The notes below the pieces were generated by a model, which worked only from the letters and a program-made list of their open reading frames with translations, was not told where the DNA came from and searched no databases. Positions 8,057-20,515 of a DNA stretch of 64,000 nucleotides are shown here, piece after piece. The stretch spans positions 228,857 through 292,856 of the forward strand of contig NW_022985177.1 of the NCBI RefSeq assembly GCF_010093535.1, given 5' to 3'. The position numbers were made by a program, and so were the translations under genes. Origin of the DNA: Lindgomyces ingoldianus (taxonomy: Eukaryota; Ascomycota; Dothideomycetes; Pleosporales; Lindgomycetaceae). How positions within the stretch are numbered: position 1 is the stretch's first letter; the number at the start of each line of letters is the position of its first letter.

Positions 8057-10558
8057 ATGCAATCTTCCTCGCCACCACCGCAGACACCCACGCTGCAGCG
8101 ACCAGATCCCCTCGACGGCTCCGACTCAGACACATCGCAGGTCACGACGCTGCAGCGCCGCTCTCCCTTGCCCCCGCGCCCCGCAGCGAAGTCATCCGCG
8201 ACCCCCCCAGAGAACTCAGGCTCAACCCTCAACTACTCGCGGCCCACTGCACCTCCCCGCCCCCAAGACCCGAAAGACCCCCCCCTTCGCGCTGACGACT
8301 ATGCGACACAGAGTCACATCGGCCCCCAGCTAGGCCATCGTCCCAGACAGCGCTCACAAGGTTACTTTGAGCCCAGCCTACCCACGTCCACACAGTCTAA
8401 TATGAATATACACGCCGCCTCGCTCACGGCGTCCCAGATCGCTGCGCAGACGGCCATGCACAGCCAGACCTCGCAGCACATGAGGAAGCGCTCGACCACG
8501 ATACCCGAGCCGGGCAGCAATGCGGGGCCCCCAGGCCAGCGCCAACCCTCGAGTCCCCCTCCCACGTCAGGCGGGCACACCGTCACTTTTAGGACTAACG
8601 GGATGACGTATCAGAACGGTATCGTAGGAGGAAACAGGATGGCCGCCACAACAGCTGCGAACGTTGCATTTCCAAGGAGTCCGCTGCACTCGCCTGGCAT
8701 TCCCCAGCCCCAGGAGCATGGCTCGCCGAAGCTGTCCTCAACGCCAGAGCCGCCGCAATCGCAGAAGCCTGTCAAGGAGAAGAGCAAGATGAAGCTCTTC
8801 TCGAAGCCGAAGAATATCAGTATTGCGAAGGATAGGGACTTTGATAAGAAGCACCAAGCACTGCCGTCGCCCGGAAAGATGGGCATTGGCATTCACAGCT
8901 CGCAGGCCCCCAATCGCTTGATGATGAACCAGTCGACAACGAGCTTGGTCGAGTCGTCTATCAGCAGCAACGCTTCCCTATACTCCTCGGCCAACGGATC
9001 CACCTCAACTTTGGTACCGCGGACAGATACATACCAGCCGCAGGAGAAAGAGAAGGAGAAACACAAGCACCACTTCCTATCCCGCCAAAAGCATAAGCTC
9101 AAAGACAAGGACGACCACAATCTTCCCCTGTCCTCTGCAAGCAGCAATTCGCGGCCGGTAGATCCCAACGCCCCGCAGCCGTTGTATTCCTTCGCAGCTC
9201 CCGCTTCCCCAGGCCACGCGAGCACATTCGCCCAGTCCGTGACGGGACTAGATCTCAGACATGGCGGTCGTCATCTGAGACAGAAGAAAAAGGAAGAAAA
9301 GGCTGCTGCATACCTCGATGTGGGGCTCGACCCCCCATTCCGGGAGCGAAATCAGTCTTTCAGTACCGAGCGCTCTGAGTGGCCCACCACGGGTAGTCTG
9401 GGGTCCACACCAGGGGCAGGTTTAGGGCCATCGCCAGGCACAGCACTTGCGTATTCAAACGACACTATGATGAATCTTGGAAACTCGTTCGGGATCACAG
9501 GACTATCTCCAGACGACGCATGGCCGCTGTTGAAAGCAAGACTTTTGCAAATTTTTGAGGGCGAGGACCCTCGGCCGCCGGTCGAGGATTTCAATGCTTT
9601 GGTCAGCGTACACATCAAGCGATGTATACAAAAACGCTCTCCAATCCTCCTCATCGAAGATCTAAACGAACTCCTAACTACCGGTTTCTCCTCCCTCGAC
9701 CAAACCCTCCGCCACGTCTCCGACGACCGCCTGATTCCCCATCTCGTAGAGATGTGGCTCGTCGTCTTCAGCACCATTCTCCCCTTTTTGCAAGCCGTTT
9801 TTCTACCCCTAGATCTCGAGTTCAAAGGCAAAGGGATCATGTCTTCGACAGCAGCCGCCGATTTCTGGGGCGTGCTGTTACCCGATGAAATGAATACCAA
9901 ATCGCCCGAAAACAAGAACATCCCGATCCTAGGCGAGCTGGATGTCCGCAGAATCACATTGCTTACGTTCAGGGACACTGTCATCCTCCCTCGAAACGAC
10001 ACCCTCATGGCTTTATTTTCCCGTCTGAGTCTCCAAAACCTAAACGCGGGTTTAGAATCTCCGTCCCCTATCCCCGCCGAAAGACCCGGTACTGCCGGCA
10101 GCTTGAACGACCCGGGCACGACCATGGGCTCGCTGAACTCACTTGGCAGTTCTAGTGGCGGATACCTCGAATCCACAACCACCCTAACATCTACTTCCTC
10201 CCGATCCCGCGCTACGTCCAACACCTCCGCTGGCTCATTCTCTGCATTCTCAACCCACTCTAACCCCACCTCCCTCCACCCCCCTGCTGCGCTTCCCCCA
10301 GCTATGCGCGCCCAGCCAATGGATTCCGCAAAAGTAACAGAGACAGTGGGTAGGATGTTGCAATGTGTTTGTGTGCTGGTGAGTTTGCAGTCGGCCGATG
10401 AGGCGCAGGAAAAAATGGGGAGGTTGGTGAGGGAGTTGAAGTATAATTGGCTTGGGAGGGGAAGGACGGGGAGGCAGAGACAGGGCTTTGTGGGTCCGAA
10501 GAGGGGAGGCGGGATTTTGAATTTAGGGGTTGTGGGGGAGATGGGAGTTGCAGCATAG
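8057..10558 (+). CDS. HbrB-like TORC2 subunit (Bit61/PRR5 family)
   Basis: This is an 833-aa protein from the ATG at 8057; eight more upstream codons are open but begin with TTG. The first 480 residues are Pro/Ser/Gln-rich and disordered, with a Lys-rich patch near residues 250-270. The HbrB domain (PF08539) runs from about residue 485 to 675 and opens DDAWPLLKARLLQIFEGED. It contains VHIKRCIQKR and LIPHLVEMWLVVFSTILPFL, and ends near RDTVILPRNDTL. A Ser-rich linker and a conserved helix near LQCVCVLVSLQSADEAQEKM close it. HbrB is the fungal counterpart of yeast Bit61/Bit2 and animal PRR5/Protor, accessory subunits of TOR complex 2 that act on actin and hyphal branching. No introns are seen. 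The final 50 residues are Gly/Arg-rich. Confidence 0.88.
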   Translation: MQSSSPPPQTPTLQRPDPLDGSDSDTSQVTTLQRRSPLPPRPAAKSSATPPENSGSTLNYSRPTAPPRPQDPKDPPLRADDYATQSHIGPQLGHRPRQRSQGYFEPSLPTSTQSNMNIHAASLTASQIAAQTAMHSQTSQHMRKRSTTIPEPGSNAGPPGQRQPSSPPPTSGGHTVTFRTNGMTYQNGIVGGNRMAATTAANVAFPRSPLHSPGIPQPQEHGSPKLSSTPEPPQSQKPVKEKSKMKLFSKPKNISIAKDRDFDKKHQALPSPGKMGIGIHSSQAPNRLMMNQSTTSLVESSISSNASLYSSANGSTSTLVPRTDTYQPQEKEKEKHKHHFLSRQKHKLKDKDDHNLPLSSASSNSRPVDPNAPQPLYSFAAPASPGHASTFAQSVTGLDLRHGGRHLRQKKKEEKAAAYLDVGLDPPFRERNQSFSTERSEWPTTGSLGSTPGAGLGPSPGTALAYSNDTMMNLGNSFGITGLSPDDAWPLLKARLLQIFEGEDPRPPVEDFNALVSVHIKRCIQKRSPILLIEDLNELLTTGFSSLDQTLRHVSDDRLIPHLVEMWLVVFSTILPFLQAVFLPLDLEFKGKGIMSSTAAADFWGVLLPDEMNTKSPENKNIPILGELDVRRITLLTFRDTVILPRNDTLMALFSRLSLQNLNAGLESPSPIPAERPGTAGSLNDPGTTMGSLNSLGSSSGGYLESTTTLTSTSSRSRATSNTSAGSFSAFSTHSNPTSLHPPAALPPAMRAQPMDSAKVTETVGRMLQCVCVLVSLQSADEAQEKMGRLVRELKYNWLGRGRTGRQRQGFVGPKRGGGILNLGVVGEMGVAA

Positions 10559-13500
10559 GGCGGGTTTAAGATAGGGGGAGGATGTGTGAACTGTTGGTTG
10601 GCCTGTTTGGGTGACATGGGTGTTTGTTCGGGTTTAGGTTTCGGCGCCAGGTTTCCTTGGATCAAGGAATAGGGACAGGTTCAGACTTGGACTCGACCTG
10701 GGTTAGGTTGCGCTTGGGCTCGGTTTGGGTTAGGCTTGGCTCGAAGCTATTGGCGTTTCCTTGTTCACTTTGATATTTCGTACTTCACACCCACAGACAA
10801 ACAGAATGGGCATAAATGTAGCCAGTATCTTGGCTCTGGCCCTGGCTTGAATGCTTGGATTCATTCGCCTAATCCAGTGCTGCATATTGTATGGATTCGA
10901 TTGATAAAATACAATCCATGCTTGTGGTCGAATCAATATATACATATGAATGTAAATGGAATCTACCTATAATCTGAAATCGTTCATTTGCTCTACATCT
11001 GCCTTCCCTGCTCCACACCTCACATTTGTCTCTGCTACATAAACCCTTAGCTCCTTAATCCGTCCATTACCAGCACTGGCGATGTGGTGTATGCAGTCCC
11101 CGCACGCACGAGTGATAGGTGATAGCAGTGGTATATGTGTATCTCCATCTGTTAAAATATGTACGACGTTCATAGCCCCTACTCGTTAAAATCAATATGG
11201 TATGAAGACTGGCTAATTCCCCGCTTGAATCATTAGGCATTGCCCAGTCAGGGCCTATTTCTACGCACCTTCCTTTATATAATTACCTATTGACTAGCTC
11301 TACTACCTACTTCCTTCCTTCGAAACCAGATAATCTCAATGAATCACCGTCCTGAATCCACCCACCTGCGGTATTCCCTCCTTCATTTATTTATCTATTC
11401 TAGACACTCAGCAGCCACCAACCACCACAGATAACATCTCCTCACAAAAACCTGGGAGCTTCGATCTCTAATATCCCCCCCCCCCCCCCTCCCTCTCAAT
11501 TTTAGGCTAGAATAGCACAGATTGAGGTTATCATTCAATTACGGAATCACGTTTTTGCAGGTTCAAAGCATCCTTAAGATAGCGCACAATCTTAGGGCGT
11601 GAGGTTCCTATGTAGAATTTGAACTTTGTTTGTTTGTCCGCCTGACGTCATGTTATAGCCTTGGCCGTTACCGGGTGGTTTGATTGAGTCCTTGTGGTGG
11701 TGGTGGTAGGGTGTTGGTGCTCAGGGATACCCCATAGTCAAAGGAACTCCAAGATTTGAAAACACTGCGATTGAGGCCGAGGATAGTGGAGATTGAGGTT
11801 GAAATGGCAGGTAGCTAATTGAGATGGAGACCGAAATTGATGGAAGTGGCTTGACTTTTGAGAACTTCTAACCAGCGTCGGTGGTGGAGAGGTATCCGCA
11901 AGCTCCGCCCCTTTACACCTATACCCAACATCAGCGGCATATGTTTATCTCTATACATTTATGTATTCACGGCATATATAGCCCTCATTTGTAAGAAATG
12001 TAAGAGCCGCTAATATCCCTGCACGCAGATACATGTGGCTAGCTAGTCTATCTCACCAAATGTCTTTGCACTGTCTTCAGTGGCTTATCGTGCTCTACCG
12101 CTCTATATTATCTATACAAAGTTCCAGCATGTAGTCCTCGAGCCTGCATGCTCCTATAGTGCGCTATTCCTTTCCATCCTCTATCCTATCCTACCACATT
12201 CTCCGGTCATCCACCCAACGTGTTGGTTCCTCAGCTCCCCTACATTATTTCACTTGCATACAAACTCACTCTCACTCATCTGTGGTAACTGAGAACCCCA
12301 TAGACTTCCGGTTAACTAGCAACAGGTCCCTAGCCCTCACTAGGACTACCTCAGCCTAAACCCCTATGCCATTTTAGAGCCTAGTTGTGGTAGCCATCGC
12401 GTAAGATTCCTCAATAGTTGGCACCCCCGTTTTTATAAAGACCCGCCCTGACAGCCGATGTTACGATAGGTCGTCAAGGGTGGTCATAGTGTGTGCGGGA
12501 AATGAGGGATCAGGAAAGCTTAGGGTGTTGGCTTAGTGCTGTAGGACTTTGCAAATATGAATCTGATTGTGGTCTACGTGAGTGGCTGGTTTGATGGAGA
12601 GTGGAGTGAAGGGAAGGGTGTTGGTGGGAGTGAGATATCAATTTGTCTGTCTGGCATCTACGGTTCTATCATCTGCGTGTGTAACTCTTGTCCAATCTGA
12701 ACTGCTCTGATCCTAAAACCGCACTCTCCCACAACAATATTTTATGACCAAAGGAGTGACTATCCAACACACCCTTACAATTGCCGCTATCGAATTGAGC
12801 AACCACCACCAACCTAATACTCAAGTTCCTGAACTGTCCCCGGGCAAAAGCTGCACACAGGAATCACACAGGAAAACTCCAACCCTACATCCATAGGGAC
12901 GAGGATAACCTTCAAACCAGCAAACTAGCAATCAACGCATCAGTCTCACCTCACGCTCTACTACCACCTTTCTACCCAGTTCCCAGGTCCCTGGGAGGGA
13001 ATTGAGGAGAAAAGCGGAGGAGGCGAGGCAGAACGCTCGTTACCGATCAGCAGCTCTACGGAACTCTGTTAGGGGGACGACGCGATTCCTTGAAACAACG
13101 ACAACAACATCCTGCCCTTACGTTTCGCTTCGGATTCCACAAAAATATTGACGAGAGAGAGAAAGTGGAGGGAAGAGATGATGCGCAAAAGAACAGAAGG
13201 AGGAGTGGTACAAAGGAAAAGGGTCACCCCAACACGCTCCACCCCATACACCAGCAACACAGCGGGTCTATCGATACATCGCGCTGGGCTAGCAGGGAAT
13301 GGGAGTCCTTCAAAAAAATATGAAATATACATAGAGGCGAAATAGAGCAATCATACCCAATATATCCGGTTCATACACGCACGCACATGAATCCGCATCC
13401 TTGCATCCTTGACCTGCGCCCCAACGCCACACAACATCTCACTCGCAGCCAACCGGGCAAGCCGCGGGTTGAAAGGCGAGGATAGAGGCTGGATAGGGGT

Positions 13501-14152
13501 TGGGGGGAGGAGGGGAAAGGAGGGGAAAGGGTTGGTGTAGAGGAACGGGAGGGAAAGGGCCTCGGGAACAGACGTACCAAAGGGGGCGTCCGTATATACA
13601 ATCTCTAGAGAATTTCCTTCTTATGCATAGTAGAGGAATAGGTTGTGCGAGTAGGGACTTTGAATGAGAGATAATGAAATTGTCTGATGGGGCTACTAGA
13701 AACACCCCACTCGCTATGCTGTGCAAAAGATGAAAATGAAAAGATGGTATATGTATCACCCCACAACGCCTCCCTCCAAGATACAACCAAAATGACACAA
13801 ACCAACAAACCAAAAAATAATACATTGTCCATATCCCTCTCCGAAGATCAGGACAGTAGGAGGAAATTGACTATGAATGCATGGGGTAAAAAAACACCAG
13901 TTTTCACCTAGAGAGAAGACTAAGCTCCATCAATCTAGGCGCTTTTTCCCACCCCAGAGCGAAATGAAGCGCGTCAATGGGGGAATTGCGGGAGAAAAGG
14001 GGACCTAAGGGACCAAAGTACGTAACCTGAGCAATTACGGCTGCGGTCACAGGCCGATGTAGTTAACGCCCGAGAATATCTAACTAGACTCAGGACACCC
14101 GAGAGCGAAAAGGTCAGGGGAAGATAGAGGGCGTTAATCGGCAAAGATATAT
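10559..14152. other. 3.6-kb stretch without a recognisable gene
   Basis: No open frame here exceeds about 130 codons and none has a family motif. It contains a run of 15 C (11475-11489) and pyrimidine-rich tracts such as those near 12160-12300. Base composition is normal and there is no RIP signature, so it is not decayed transposon. It could hold long untranslated regions of HbrB or PRM1, a non-coding RNA, or a gene of very small exons. Confidence 0.5.
11475..11489 (+). repeat. Poly-C run
   Basis: Fifteen consecutive C residues within a pyrimidine-rich stretch. A likely site of length variation or assembly error. Confidence 0.9.
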
Positions 14153-16423
14153 TTAATTAGAGAACGGATTCCGCTTCTCGTCATGGCGGTCGGAAAAGGG
14201 GTTGTTTCTCTCATCGAGGGGCGAAGGGCCTGCAAGGTGGCCGTGGCTACTAGCGCGTAGGTGGCCAGGACGAGCGGATTCCGACACGGTGTGCGAGGCA
14301 CTGACGTTGCCAACCTTTTCGGTTTGAGATTCGGGTGCTGCGGTTGCAGTAGGCTCGAAGGTGGGGAAAGGTCGGGGTTGGATTGTGTATGGTGCCGCTT
14401 TGTTGACAGGGTACTCGTATGGCGGTGCAGCAGTGTCAGGGTATGCTTGGGTACGGGGAGCTTCTTCCATGGCTGGGTCAGTGGTATAAGGATTACCCGC
14501 ATCAGAGACTTTGCCGCTGCGTAGAAGCGTGCAGGCGCGGATCAGACCGCCGATGGCAAATGCGAGCCAGATGCAAATGATGACGGTTGAAATGAGGGCC
14601 TCGTTGCGGATACCATTGAGGAACGAGCGGACGACATGGTCGACGGCTTCGCTAATTTCATCCTTGGTCTTGCCGCCGGGGTTGGCGAGGAGTTCAGCAG
14701 CAGTCGAAGAATTACTAACTTTGGCTAGGGTTCCAAGAGAGAACGTGTCGTTCCTCACGCCTGGGAATTCTACGTGGGCGTGATCCTGGACCCATGTCAA
14801 ACCTTTCTGGAAACCAGCAACCTTCAATCCAACTAAGCAATTGAGAACCTCTTTGATGGGGTCATAGAGAACAGTACCACCAAAGGTATCGTTGAGGGCC
14901 TTGCTCATCCTGTCAACGAACTCATTGAGGGTGCCATTGACGGCGCTTGTTGTCGTATTAACCCAGCCAAGAATGTCCTTGTTGATGTCATCGTCGAGAC
15001 TGGAGATAGCGCCGTTAACGCCACCTGACCAGGACATTGAAGCATTGTTGAGGGAGTTGACAACTTTCTCGGCGAAGTCGGCCACTTGGTTGGTGAGCTC
15101 GGGCACTTTCTTCTGGATGCTCCTCAAGAGGAGGTATTGACAAAGACAGGAGAAGAGCCCTGCAAGCCCAAGAGAGAGCAACAGCAGCATGGTTGGGGAC
15201 GTCGCATAGGCAACAACCCAGCGGACGAGTGTTTGACGGCGGGTAGATCCGAACCGGCGGCCTAACCAAAGGCCCCAAGTGGACGAATGCGGTCGAGAAG
15301 CCAGGTAGACGACATCCATGGCATCGTGTCCTTTATTGATGAGTAAAGTACGCTCTTGCATTTTACGATAGCGACGGGTCTCAGACCAAGCCATAGGAAC
15401 GATGACAAGAATAGCAGCAACGATAAGGACTGCGAGTGCAACCCTCTTGGCTGTGACCTCGAGTTCCGCAAGCTCATCGAAAAACTCATTGATAGAGTTG
15501 CCTTCAGAGCAAAACGTAAGTTGTTCCTTTGCAGGTACAGGGAGAAGGGTTCTGTTGAACTCGAAAGAGTCCATGCCAGCGATGAGCTTCTTAACTTCTT
15601 CGAAGGGCAGGCGAATGACGTTGTCGGTGAAATTCTGCACGTCTTCGAATGTCGGGATTGACTTGTTGAGATCTTGGAGTCCCTGTTGTAGCTGCGGAGG
15701 TACTTCGAGGGCTTTAAGTTTGTTGATGTCATCGTCTAGGTTGATGGATGGCTTTGTGAAGTCCGGCGCGAAGGGCACGCTACTGAGTACACTGATCATC
15801 TTGTCGATTCCATCAGTGACTGATTTGACAGCGTTGCCCATACCGTCTGTGACTTCGTCAATGGTCTTGTTGAGGCCACTAGAAATTTCATTGCCGATTT
15901 CGACGGCAGCATGGAGACTACCGCTGACAGCAAGAGTGATAAGGCAGAGATATGTGCTTGTCATCATATGAATGACGAAGAGGACGATCTCCTCGACGCC
16001 TGTGACGCTGAGACCCAGCATTGACATGAGTCCAGCCACTGCCTTTTCAACACCAGCTGCCGTCATTTCGTTGATACCTTGGGACATGTAATGCGGCATA
16101 GAAGCCATGGAGCTTCCGATATTTTCGACTTGGGTGCACGCGCTGAGGGCTTCCCTGCGGGCAGAAGAGAGACTTGATTTGACGCCCGCAATAGCGAAGA
16201 GAAGTCGTACGAGTACGAGAAGAAGTAGAATAGTCCAGCGATTAATCACTGCCTGTGAGAGCCTAGCTCGAAAGCCGAGGTATGGTGTTAGGTACGGTGT
16301 CTGGTTTATGGTAGGTCGTGGTGCATCCTGGGTGGCGTAGTAGTCTCGCATCTCATGATCGCCAGCGGAGAAAGATGGAGGCACGGCCGGGAAGGAGTGC
16401 TGTTGGTTTACTGTGGAAGCCAT
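14153..16423 (-). CDS. prm1: Prm1, plasma membrane fusion protein
   Basis: This is a single-exon 756-aa multispanning membrane protein. Hydrophobic segments lie near residues 62-80 (WTILLLLVLVRLLFAIAGV), 150-170, 330-350, 405-430 and 612-632. Between them are two long extracellular loops with many N-glycosylation sequons and amphipathic helices (GNAVKSVTDGIDKMIS). The landmark TPYLGFRARLSQAVINRWTI just before the first membrane span, the overall span pattern and the length match fungal Prm1, which acts at the site of contact between mating or fusing cells to allow plasma membrane merger. The last 120 residues are Pro-rich and cytoplasmic. In filamentous fungi Prm1 also contributes to hyphal (germling) fusion and sexual development. 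The ATG at 16423 is the only sensible start. Confidence 0.92.
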   Translation of the reverse strand: MASTVNQQHSFPAVPPSFSAGDHEMRDYYATQDAPRPTINQTPYLTPYLGFRARLSQAVINRWTILLLLVLVRLLFAIAGVKSSLSSARREALSACTQVENIGSSMASMPHYMSQGINEMTAAGVEKAVAGLMSMLGLSVTGVEEIVLFVIHMMTSTYLCLITLAVSGSLHAAVEIGNEISSGLNKTIDEVTDGMGNAVKSVTDGIDKMISVLSSVPFAPDFTKPSINLDDDINKLKALEVPPQLQQGLQDLNKSIPTFEDVQNFTDNVIRLPFEEVKKLIAGMDSFEFNRTLLPVPAKEQLTFCSEGNSINEFFDELAELEVTAKRVALAVLIVAAILVIVPMAWSETRRYRKMQERTLLINKGHDAMDVVYLASRPHSSTWGLWLGRRFGSTRRQTLVRWVVAYATSPTMLLLLSLGLAGLFSCLCQYLLLRSIQKKVPELTNQVADFAEKVVNSLNNASMSWSGGVNGAISSLDDDINKDILGWVNTTTSAVNGTLNEFVDRMSKALNDTFGGTVLYDPIKEVLNCLVGLKVAGFQKGLTWVQDHAHVEFPGVRNDTFSLGTLAKVSNSSTAAELLANPGGKTKDEISEAVDHVVRSFLNGIRNEALISTVIICIWLAFAIGGLIRACTLLRSGKVSDAGNPYTTDPAMEEAPRTQAYPDTAAPPYEYPVNKAAPYTIQPRPFPTFEPTATAAPESQTEKVGNVSASHTVSESARPGHLRASSHGHLAGPSPLDERNNPFSDRHDEKRNPFSN

Positions 16424-19400
16424 GATGGAAGTGTATGGCCGGAAAAGCCTGGTCTGAGAGATGTATTAGATCGGAGGCAGCCAGCAGCCAAGGAGTTGTT
16501 GGAGAAGAAATAATCCAATAATATGGAGAGAGAGTATATGTACGGAAAGAATATCTGCCTGAGATATCGTGGGAAGGTGAGGGAGGAAGTCTTATTACGC
16601 AATTAAGCGGACTATAAAGAACAATAGAAAGGAGACATTGACGCCGCAGAATGCAATAAAGAAAAATTTGAATAGGTGTAGAGTGAAAAGTGAAGAGTGA
16701 GAAAGGGCGAGGACTTGAAGGGTTTTGTTCACAATTCACAGCCGACAAAGGTTGATGAAACAAAGCGGCTCTACGTACCGCGAGAAAGAGAGGGACCTAT
16801 TTGCAGACCTGCTGCAAGGCACCAATGGGACCTCAAACACAGGGCTGCCCGACCAGAACGTTTCAGCGGCGCATACCGTCCATCATGGCTCTATTCTGGA
16901 ACAAGTGATTTTGGGTTGGGCGAGCGGCCCTAATAGGCGCCCTTGGTTGTGGAACAAGCTCTAGCGACCAGTCATTTGCTTGCAGGCGGTCAGACTGGAG
17001 AAGGCCCAAACAACGCGCTTGAAAGGCGCTGAATCCAGCGACTGTTATTTTGGACTCTCTGCCCTCGAGTGGTTGTCGCGAATTGTCTGAGTGGGTGTCC
17101 TTTGTTCCTGGACTTGCGCTCAAGTGGACCATAGCGGCCGAGGACGCGTAGAGAGGGCAGCAGAGCGAGTGAACGAACTGGGCGCAACCTCTTCACGTCT
17201 CCGGACGTCACAGCTAGCGAAGGTTGTCGGGCGCAAGGGAACACTCCCTCTGATGCCGTTCGCGATGCAGAGGAGGTGCTCAACCTTCGAAAAGATGGAG
17301 CGGCCAGCTATTTTGTAGTCGTTCGGGCTTGATGGCTGTGGCGCCGGCAGGGCTACTTCCCTGTTTTTGCGTGCTCGACCCGACGTCATGTCTTCACGAT
17401 GTCCCAAGATGTCATTCTTCTCTCTTCAACGATCGATATTGTGTCATTTCTCTATGTGAACGATGTTTGAAATAACCTTCATCCTCGTGACACTGCCCTC
17501 GCACTGTAATAACTTTCGCCAGAGAGCTTCCAGGGCATGTCTCGGCGCCATCGCAGAGCCTCTCAAGTCGCCAAGTCGGATCTACGAGTGGCTGAGTCAC
17601 AGCGCTTCAATCCGACTTTGTCAGCAGCTCCTGGCCAATCATTCATCTCCAGCCGCTGCAGCCAAAACGGACCCACTTCCCATCTCAACCTCGTGTCTCT
17701 TGCGTACCTTTTAATCTTCCGACAACGTCACCCAGCAGCTCGAACCACAAGTGTTATTTCTACCCTCGTGACCAGATCTGCCTGACTTCATCAGGAATGC
17801 TATTTCCGCGCGGCTCGGCGGGCGCTACCTCTCGCAGGCGTCAAAGCATTCAGTGAGCCACCTGTTCGCTCGATGAGACGAATTCTGCTCTTTCTGAAGC
17901 AGAATAATGGAGGTGCTCTGTTGTGGTGCTTTGTTCATGTGATGGTATGATCAAACGCATCATACAAATACCGTGTCATCGTTCGTTGACTCCGGGGTTT
18001 GGCCCATCATGGGTTTTCCGTTTCTCCATCTAGCTGACGGCCGTACCGAGCTGGTACGATCGGAAGGTGACAAACGTCATCAGTTCCTGTGGGTAAATGG
18101 CCCCTCCCGGTGGAATTTGTGCACAGGGCCACGGTAGTGTTGGTATCGAAGCTTGCCGATGTCTCGTCTTCACCTTTCAGGTGACTACTTCTTCTAAGCC
18201 CTCTTTCTCTCATTTCTCCTAATTTAGATGTCTGCAGTCAGCCTTTCTGGGCAAATGAAGTAAAATAATACTCCTCTGCCATCGCTATGGTTGGTTCTTT
18301 AACACCTAGATGTCAATGGGTGTCAGGCCCCTGTCTGTACAAATTGGCACTTTGTCCTTCTCGAAACATAGTTTCTGTTCAATGTTATCTCGATGTGGCC
18401 CAGTCCGGCTGACCTGCTCTGTGGCACTATACTTCTTTTGCTGACTACACCTGGTCTCAAACTTGTAGAAAGATGTGCAATGCAACCTTATCCCCCAGGG
18501 GATCTGGCTCATATCTCGTTTTAGTCGGTGGCTCTGGTCGGGCAAACCAAGAGGTAGGTACATCTCGCATACCATCATCGCATCCTATAGTCATTAATAT
18601 GCCTTGTCCTTCTAAGATTATGCCTAATCCTGCGGCTTGGCACATGATAATCCATAATGGAATACGCAGGTTGTACTATCAGAAAGGAAGAGGGTTGCAG
18701 CTTTGCATTCACTGCCTTCGAATCTATGCCTCATGGAAGCTAATTTGCAGAAATCGGCTATGCTCCGAAGCTGGCGACGTGTCGATCGGATCTTGAATGG
18801 TTGCATCGTCAGAGTTGTGGCCGCATTGTGAGCTACCCAGCATCACCCGTGAACTCTAGATTTGCACATGCTAATAGCATTCATCTCTTACCCAGGATCT
18901 TTAGTTTGTTATGCCACCATGATAGCGCTCCCTCAGTGCCTTGGTGATGGCCGCATAGTCTTTGTCGGTGAAATATTACATTCTTCGCCTTTGACGCTAG
19001 GGCATCTTTGCTGCCTCCGCAGTGAAGTTCTTCATGGCAGTGACTGCTCGGTCGTTTTCTGGTACAGCAGTGTAAGGGTCCAATGCTTGGCTTCACTGGG
19101 TCCTCGACGACGACCTTAAAGCTAACGGAGCACACTCTCGCAACCTTTCACCCTCCCTTCCTTACAGCAACGCCAACTTCTTCACCCCCGCCAAGGTATC
19201 TTCTTCTGCCCTTCTTCTACCTTCTCGCCACCAAGCTTCGAGATAGTCGAAAAGAGACCTGTGCCTGACGCAGACGCTCCGCTTTGTTCGACGTTGATTC
19301 GTAAATTCGCGCCTATTTCACGCACCATTGCCATTCATTAGCGTTCCTCGACCATCTTCTAGCATCGAACACTTGTTTGGCTACTGGGGAGCATTGTTTA

Positions 19401-20515
19401 AACGTCTCACCTGCGTTATTGGTATTGTATTGTCAGAGAATCGCAGCTATAAGACCCGGCACCGGAATATCGCTACCGCAAGCAAGACAGAGTAGGTCTC
19501 TCACTTCTTTCTTACCGCAGACTCTACAACTAGACTGCACAATAACAAAGATTAGGGCTCTCTTATTGTGTGCTCCAATTCGAATCAGGCAGCCGCAATT
19601 CAGTATTCGATTAATCGCTGACAGCTAGCTCTTGAGAAATCCACATCCTTCAACCGTCTTCGGGTACTCTCTCCCAATATTACGGCCTTGATCTTCTCGC
19701 AATCGAGGTATCTCAACATTCAGGCAGTCTCTGTGAGCCTTACTCAACTCGAACTCTTCTACGCCATCTACCTATTCTACCCTTCCCCTTCCTCCGCCTT
19801 TCCACTCGACAAAAGCTCTTATCGAGGACGGTAAGGCCTCGCGGCACATTATCCAAGGCTTTAGTTGACCAAGGGAGCTCATCCCCGCTCCGGCTTTCGA
19901 GAGTGGTCTATCGGCGTGACCTATTTTGGAGATTGAAGATTGAAGATTGAGGTCTACACCGCGGCTAGTCACTTGTCAGGTACGTTGTCACGTTTCAAAC
20001 TTTAGCTTGATGGGCGTTTGTGGTGGCATTGAGGCGGCGGTGTAGTGTATGGGTCCTCGATGCTCCGCCATTTCTGCAGGTGATTGTGAAGAAGTGGCTT
20101 TCATTGGAAGTTGAATGTGGTTCGGGAGAAGCACATGCTTTAGCTTACTGCGGACACTTGTTATGCGTTCTTAGACAGTGAATGACTTAGAATATTTGAC
20201 TGACAGAGCAACAGGGTGCAGCAGCTAAAGGCGGTGCAGTCAGTCGTGGGGGTACCGCGCAGTACCGCGCTAGTGGTAGTGGTTGTTAACTATCTTGCTT
20301 TACATCAATTTCTGCTCCGACACTTCCAAACACTGACACTCCTACAACACTCATCCTCATATTTCTACTACCTTTCAGGGGGCTTAAATCCTTCGGCCGG
20401 CTCTCTTTTAGTTATTTGGTCATTTATTTACCCCCCTGAGGCACTGCGCAGTGGATCTATCGTCTCACTTCAAGACAAGCACTTTTTCAGCCATCTACTT
20501 GCTGTCCAAGCCAAA
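16424..20515. other. 4.1-kb stretch without a recognisable gene
   Basis: Only short, overlapping, motif-free frames occur. The part from about 19100 to 20510 has many C/T-rich tracts and GT/AG pairs and is probably promoter and spliced 5' leader of the gene at 20516. The part from 16430 to 19000 remains unexplained. Confidence 0.45.

Noticed and set aside
9352..10665. 437-codon open frame on the - strand
   Set aside because: Antisense to the HbrB domain coding region, Pro/Ser/Arg-rich, no motif, and begins without a convincing start.
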